Origin: Axinella damicornis
Taxonomy: Eukaryota; Porifera; Demospongiae; Axinellida; Axinellidae
Length of the DNA: 64,000 nucleotides
Direction: 5' to 3'
Assembly: GCA_963931865.1 (NCBI GenBank)
Contig: OZ007505.1
Coordinates: 930,001-994,000, forward strand
Position 1 is the first letter of the stretch. Every line of letters starts with the position of its first letter. This document shows, one piece after another, positions 63,001 to 64,000 of this stretch. The position numbers were made by a program, and so were the translations under genes. The notes under the pieces are model-generated. The model was not told the origin of the DNA and did not search any database. It worked only from the letters and a program-made list of their open reading frames with translations.

Positions 63001-64000
63001 ATACAGATTACCAGCATCAAGATCGAATCTGAAGCCTATAAGAAAAGGTTGTGAGGTATCAGGTATGAAGTTCCGGACAGGAAGTGCGGCAATGTTTGGA
63101 ATCCTTATAACATAGTTGCCATTCATGTCTCTGACAGCAAAGTTCAGAATTACCAAGAAAGTGGTAGTGTTATCTACCGCAATCCGAACATCACGCTTCA
63201 AGGTTATCTGGTCATTGGGATGAAGTGGGACATTTACAACAGGGCCATTGGGAGCAGGAAAAGAGTAGTCCTGTAACCTGTCAATAACATTGGGTACGGA
63301 GACTCGGTTCTGAATTTCAATTTGGTCTAAGTCCAAAGTGCTAACGTCAACAGCTTCATCAAAGACAAGTGTGAGCATCACAGAATCCATGTCCAAGTCA
63401 AATGTTATGAGGTTTGGCCGGGTAGTATCAGGTGTGAACCCTGCAGAAGCTGTGGCGTTGTCTGCTGGGATCTCGAAAGCCAAGTTCTGGGCAGAATCTT
63501 CGACAACTCCTTCCATTAGAGAGATTAAGGTATTACTAAGATCAGTAGCAAGAGATGTCTGGACTTTTATCGCATTTAGGTCCACGCTGGAGAGTTCAAT
63601 ATCAACCACTTGCCCAGCAGTAGTCGTGGTAACTTGACTGCTTTCAATTGTCTGGTTGACTGAGGCATCACTCCTGGCACTCTGAAGAAGAATGCGAGAG
63701 GTGTTCAGTGTAGAGGGAACAACATCCTCCGTAAAGGTCAGAGAGAGAACACCTGTGTTCAAGTCAAGAGAGAATTGATCGAGGGCTGGAGGAATAAGGT
63801 CAGCTGAGATGTTTCTAGCCTGCACTGCATTATCAGGTGTGATCTCGGGGGAAGACAGACCTACCATGTCTGTACCTGCACTAACAGCTGCACTGAGGTA
63901 GCTGACATCTATAGTTGATGCTAGGGGACTACGGCTCTTGATGGCAGCAAGATCTCCCTGAGTGATGAGGATATCTATTTCTGCTGAGTTGACAATTGTG
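1..64000 (-). CDS. Giant tandem-repeat protein, internal part, open at both ends
   Basis: One minus-strand frame stays open across the window: 21,333 codons, coding 5'->3' from base 63999 down to base 1. I translated stretches near 1-1260, 2341-2676, 6361-6480, 9721, 10801, 12781, 14821-15060, 17281-17400, 18841-19020, 26881-27300, 30001, 36601-36990, 45121-45500, 53701-54460, 60001, 61201-61320, 62341-62700 and 63961. All are in one phase with no stop. The product is about 172 copies of a 124-residue domain and nothing else. I see no signal peptide, transmembrane helix, enzyme motif or low-complexity stalk. Sequons (N-x-S/T) are frequent and cysteines are rare except in defined pairs, which fits an extracellular beta-sandwich fibre. 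The domain resembles Big_5/SbsA or SWM Ig-like repeats by pattern only. Both termini lie outside the window. I do not recognise a named gene. The lack of introns is unusual if the source is an animal. Confidence 0.93.
1198..1260 (-). other. DGKA insertion, domain 5 of unit U8
   Basis: Reads A-D-F-I-D-D-Y-Q-G-N-D-V-L-P-I-T-D-G-K-A, with Pro for the usual Ala after D-V-L. Confidence 0.85.
2401..2796 (-). other. Cysteine pair A of unit U8
   Basis: Domain 1 reads L-C-T-G-A-N-D-C-Y (2794-2796, 2776-2778). Domain 2 reads L-C-T-T-R-A-T-C-Y (2419-2421, 2401-2403). Confidence 0.88.
6373..6465 (-). other. Gly/Ala-rich loop expansion, domain 14 of unit U7
   Basis: After A-N-D-L the chain reads G-A-G-G-A-G-A-T-N-P-A-Q-P-A before V-D-G-I-N-P, replacing the compact A-G-N-P loop with about 15 extra residues. 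It is the most skewed composition I saw in the window. Confidence 0.85.
6859..7257 (-). other. Cysteine pair B of unit U7
   Basis: Domain 12 reads L-C-L-N-E-S-E-C-Y (7255-7257, 7237-7239). Domain 13 reads L-C-I-V-P-L-T-C-F-I-R-Y (6877-6879, 6859-6861). Confidence 0.88.
9721..9783 (-). other. DGKA-type insertion, domain 5 of unit U7
   Basis: Reads A-D-A-F-D-D-Y-A-S-R-D-V-I-A-I-T-D-G-N-A. Lys of the motif is replaced by Asn. Confidence 0.83.
10927..11319 (-). other. Cysteine pair A of unit U7
   Basis: Domain 1 reads L-C-S-L-T-S-L-C-F (11317-11319, 11299-11301). Domain 2 reads L-C-S-I-R-G-N-C-Y (10945-10947, 10927-10929). Confidence 0.88.
12787..12807 (-). other. Extra cysteine hairpin in domain 20 of unit U6
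   Basis: Reads L-C-S-V-V-S-N-C-Y (Cys codons 12805-12807 and 12787-12789), the same hairpin and same place in the domain as pairs A and B, but as a single domain seven periods beyond pair B. The matching domain in U5 (near 21,370) has A-T-S-T-G-N with no cysteine. Confidence 0.85.
14815..14880 (-). other. Domain 15 of unit U6 with degenerate core strand
   Basis: The strand normally reading L-T-F-S-E reads A-G-I-L-Q-I-R-T-Q-E-P-L. The reading frame is intact and the flanking domains are normal, so this is a diverged copy, not a broken one. Confidence 0.75.
14954..15012 (-). other. Loop expansion, domain 14 of unit U6
   Basis: Reads R-D-V-G-A-A-G-V-R-N-F-I-Q-P where a normal domain has D-x-A-G-N-P, about five residues longer. 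Confidence 0.8.
15421..15813 (-). other. Cysteine pair B of unit U6
   Basis: Domain 12 reads F-C-T-G-I-S-D-C-Y (15811-15813, 15793-15795). Domain 13 reads L-C-R-Q-R-T-T-C-A-I-R-F (15439-15441, 15421-15423), with Ala for the aromatic but the Arg kept. Confidence 0.88.
17332..17382 (-). other. Cysteine pair in domain 8 of unit U6
   Basis: One cysteine follows Y-T-L-A (the usual Y-x-L-T-G-G strand; codon 17380-17382). The second follows E-L-I-F and precedes P-E-D-L (the usual D-L-N-x-I-K start; codon 17332-17334). They would link two adjacent strands. Confidence 0.82.
18316..18385 (-). other. DGKA insertion, domain 5 of unit U6
   Basis: The block ends G-D-V-L-A-V-T-D-G-K-A-L, preceded by a Gly-rich D-T-G-G-G turn. 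Confidence 0.85.
18895..18921 (-). other. Cysteine pair after the core strand in domain 4 of unit U6
   Basis: Reads L-L-C-G-D-T-F-E-S-N-C-S-F-G (Cys codons 18919-18921 and 18895-18897), in the strand that usually reads I-T-L-Q and the turn after it. Confidence 0.82.
19495..19884 (-). other. Cysteine pair A of unit U6
   Basis: Domain 1 reads L-C-T-F-N-T-S-G-D-C-F (C-x7-C; 19882-19884, 19858-19860). Domain 2 reads V-C-T-Y-R-G-D-C-Y (19513-19515, 19495-19497), nearly the same as in U5. Confidence 0.88.
24025..24447 (-). other. Cysteine pair B of unit U5
   Basis: Domain 12 reads L-C-T-E-P-M-N-C-Y (24445-24447, 24427-24429). Domain 13 reads L-C-S-V-A-A-T-C-Y-V-R-V (24043-24045, 24025-24027). Confidence 0.88.
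26926..26994 (-). other. DGKA insertion, domain 5 of unit U5
   Basis: Reads A-S-A-I-D-D-x4-D-V-L-A-V-T-D-G-K-A. Confidence 0.85.
27298..27516 (-). other. Two distant cysteines in domain 4 of unit U5
   Basis: The first Cys is in S-N-C-T-G-G shortly after the core strand (27514-27516). The second is in A-V-D-C-L-A in the closing segment (27298-27300), about 72 residues later. S-N-C-T/S also occurs at the same domain position in U6. Whether the two bond to each other cannot be told from sequence. Confidence 0.75.
28117..28506 (-). other. Cysteine pair A of unit U5
   Basis: Domain 1 reads L-C-S-Q-S-D-A-D-D-C-F (C-x7-C; 28504-28506, 28480-28482). Domain 2 reads I-C-T-Y-R-G-N-C-Y (28135-28137, 28117-28119). 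Confidence 0.88.
32626..33018 (-). other. Cysteine pair B of unit U4
   Basis: Domain 12 reads I-C-T-E-Q-L-N-C-Y (33016-33018, 32998-33000). Domain 13 reads V-C-Y-D-R-N-R-C-W-V-R-F (32644-32646, 32626-32628). Confidence 0.88.
35512..35580 (-). other. DGKA-type insertion, domain 5 of unit U4
   Basis: Reads A-Y-A-V-D-D-x4-D-V-L-A-I-T-N-G-K-A. The second acidic residue of the T-D-G motif is replaced by Asn. Confidence 0.85.
36709..37107 (-). other. Cysteine pair A of unit U4
   Basis: Domain 1 reads I-C-L-E-N-V-T-C-S, where the usual aromatic after the second Cys is Ser and the hairpin contains a sequon (37105-37107, 37087-37089). Domain 2 reads L-C-D-R-R-S-H-C-Y (36727-36729, 36709-36711). Confidence 0.88.
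41116..41514 (-). other. Cysteine pair B of unit U3
   Basis: Domain 12 reads L-C-T-G-S-S-D-C-Y (41512-41514, 41494-41496). Domain 13 reads L-C-T-S-T-T-N-C-Y-I-R-F (41134-41136, 41116-41118). Confidence 0.88.
44014..44082 (-). other. DGKA insertion, domain 5 of unit U3
   Basis: Reads A-F-A-I-D-D-x4-D-V-L-A-I-T-D-G-K-A, almost the same as in U1. Confidence 0.85.
45220..45603 (-). other. Cysteine pair A of unit U3
   Basis: Domain 1 reads L-C-T-M-G-G-D-C-Y (45601-45603, 45583-45585). Domain 2 reads L-C-S-I-R-S-N-C-Y (45238-45240, 45220-45222). Confidence 0.88.
49699..50094 (-). other. Cysteine pair B of unit U2
   Basis: Domain 12 reads V-C-T-S-S-S-D-C-Y (50092-50094, 50074-50076). Domain 13 reads L-C-Q-L-I-R-F-Q-C-W-I-R-F, one residue longer than usual (C-x6-C; 49720-49722, 49699-49701). 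Confidence 0.88.
52594..52665 (-). other. DGKA insertion, domain 5 of unit U2
   Basis: Reads A-F-A-V-D-D-x4-D-L-L-A-L-T-D-G-K-A in the loop that normally holds D-x-AGN. Confidence 0.85.
53797..54201 (-). other. Cysteine pair A of unit U2
   Basis: Domain 1 has an enlarged hairpin, L-C-S-G-D-A-M-A-G-D-C-F (C-x8-C; 54199-54201 and 54172-54174). Domain 2 has L-C-T-G-R-G-S-C-Y-V-R (53815-53817, 53797-53799). Confidence 0.88.
54880..54900 (-). other. Cysteine-closed AGN loop in domain 22 of unit U1
   Basis: The loop that normally reads S-D-x-AGN is here V-C-D-I-A-N-N-C-A, with Cys codons at 54898-54900 and 54880-54882. A disulfide would cross-brace this loop. The cysteines sit in a different place from those of pairs A and B. 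Confidence 0.82.
57841..57894 (-). other. Loop expansion, domain 14 of unit U1
   Basis: Reads R-D-T-S-S-L-Q-A-R-I-G-G-L-P-G-N-P-V. About eleven residues are inserted between the Asp and the G-N-P of the loop. Confidence 0.8.
58318..58731 (-). other. Cysteine pair B of unit U1 (domains 12 and 13)
   Basis: Domain 12 reads V-C-R-D-N-L-T-C-Y (58729-58731, 58711-58713). Domain 13 reads L-C-T-D-G-T-S-C-W-I-R-F (58336-58338, 58318-58320). Confidence 0.88.
61219..61290 (-). other. DGKA insertion, domain 5 of unit U1
   Basis: In place of the usual D-x-AGN-P loop this domain has A-F-A-I-D-D-x4-D-V-L-A-I-T-D-G-K-A, about ten residues longer than a normal loop. The same block occurs once per super-repeat unit, always in the fifth domain. 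Confidence 0.85.
62425..62817 (-). other. Cysteine pair A of unit U1 (domains 1 and 2)
   Basis: Domain 1 has L-C-T-D-T-T-D-C-F (Cys codons at 62815-62817 and 62797-62799). Domain 2 has I-C-S-R-R-Y-N-C-Y (62443-62445 and 62425-62427). Both sit just after the D-L-x-x-I-K helix-like segment and before the next strand, so each is probably a disulfide-closed hairpin. Confidence 0.88.
63061..64000 (-). repeat. Partial 23-domain super-repeat unit U0 (last domains only)
   Basis: This is the C-terminal end of a super-repeat unit that starts outside the window. It contains the tail of domain 21 and whole domains 22 and 23, with core strands near 63,730 and 63,352. No cysteine pair is expected at these positions and none was seen. 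The unit boundary is set at the D-T-S-Q-P start of the next pair-A domain. Confidence 0.85.

Larger units (their letters stand above)
54451..63060 (-). repeat. Super-repeat unit U1, 23 domains, 2,870 residues
   Basis: Core strands lie near 62990, 62625, 62245, 61867, 61497, 61125, 60750, 60368, 60005, 59640, 59265, 58910, 58520, 58126, 57717, 57340, 56970, 56590, 56218, 55852, 55473, 55120 and 54748 (each within about 15 bases). Markers: cysteine pair A in domains 1-2, P-G-F-I linker after domain 2, DGKA insertion in domain 5, cysteine pair B in domains 12-13, expanded loop in domain 14, and a unique C-x5-C inside the AGN loop of domain 22. Domains 1-11 and 12-23 form the 11- and 12-domain halves. 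Confidence 0.9.
1..64000 (-). repeat. Array of about 172 Ig-like-type domains, mean period about 372 bp
   Basis: I located 171 copies of the core strand L-x-[LF]-x-F-[ST]-[ED] (plus-strand forms such as ctc-aga-gaa or ttc-att-gaa), plus one domain cut by the high-coordinate edge. Between the first pair-A landmark (about 62,625) and the last (about 2,602) there are 161 periods in about 60,020 bases, so 372.8 bp or 124.3 residues each. Individual spacings run from about 343 to 411 bp. A model domain (start at base 798, ending near 437) reads: D-V-T-G-P-Q at residues 1-6; F-D-L-N-L-N-S-G near 10-17; L-N-L-T-F-S-E near 19-25; G-I-T-L-Q near 34-38; Y-T-L-T near 48-51; D-L-N-G-I-K near 69-74; D-T-F-I near 84-87; D-L-S-G-N-P near 97-102; then the next D-x-[ST]-x-P. 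Copies differ at most positions, so this is an old, diverged array and not a satellite. Confidence 0.95.

Noticed and set aside
1..64000. CRISPR array or non-coding satellite
   Set aside because: The period is about 372 bp with no short identical repeats and unique spacers. The conservation is at protein level in one frame and third bases vary, so the periodicity is coding.
1..64000. Introns hidden between domains
   Set aside because: Linkers between the domains I translated are short and in frame, all unit lengths are multiples of three, and domain spacing never jumps by more than about 40 bp, so there is no room for introns.
1..64000. Giant polyketide or peptide synthase, or titin-like kinase protein
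   Set aside because: No carrier, condensation, ketosynthase or kinase motifs appear. Every segment examined is the same small beta-rich repeat.
1..64000. Cadherin repeats
   Set aside because: The length is near that of a cadherin domain and the repeats are Asp-rich, but the L-D-R-E and D-x-N-D-N-x-P calcium motifs are absent from the domains I translated.

Overview
The whole 64 kb window reads as the inside of one gigantic protein-coding gene on the minus strand. A single reading frame (plus-strand triplets starting at positions 1, 4, 7...) is open at both edges. It is in the same phase everywhere I translated it, from base 63999 down to base 1, and I met no in-frame stop. That is 21,333 codons (over 2 MDa) with no start, stop, signal peptide, membrane segment or intron in view. 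The N-terminal side is at high coordinates and the C-terminal side at low coordinates. Apart from this coding sequence I see no RNA gene, mobile element, promoter or second gene.

The protein is a string of about 172 homologous domains of roughly 124 residues (about 372 bp). The consensus, in order, is: D-x-[TS]-x-P near the start, F-x-LDLN-x-G, a core strand L-x-LTFSE, I-T-L-Q-N, Y-x-L-T-G-G, D-x-DLN-x-IK, L-A-[TS]-x-x-N-T-[YF]-[LI], a D-x-AGN loop, and a closing A-L-Q. This layout (FSE strand early, D-x-AGN loop late) resembles the Ig-like beta-sandwich repeats of large surface proteins (Big_5/SbsA-type or SWM-type). That family assignment is an inference from pattern only.

The domains are organised into a higher-order repeat. 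Seven complete units and two partial ones, each of 23 domains (8.50-8.63 kb, about 2,858 residues), follow head to tail. Each unit carries the same markers at fixed positions. Domains 1 and 2 form a pair with a C-x5-C hairpin (pair A). A P-G-x-x-V linker follows domain 2. Domain 5 has an acidic D-V-L-A-x-T-D-G-K-A insertion in place of the AGN loop. Domains 12 and 13 form a second cysteine pair (pair B), the second member reading C-[WYAF]-[IV]-R. Domain 14 has a length-variable loop. The two half-units are therefore 11 and 12 domains long and alternate without exception across the window. This recalls the super-repeats of titin, but in a different, probably extracellular, domain family.

Organism: probably an animal or close relative, by inference. 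Points in favour are CpG at about half of expectation (13 in the first 600 bases), AGA/AGG at about two thirds of the arginine codons I tallied, many N-x-S/T sequons, and paired cysteines suited to an oxidising compartment. A CpG-methylating invertebrate such as a sponge or cnidarian would fit. The absence of introns over 64 kb is odd for an animal and leaves a bacterial giant surface protein as the main alternative. Function is unknown; a very long secreted or surface fibre or adhesin is the most economical reading.
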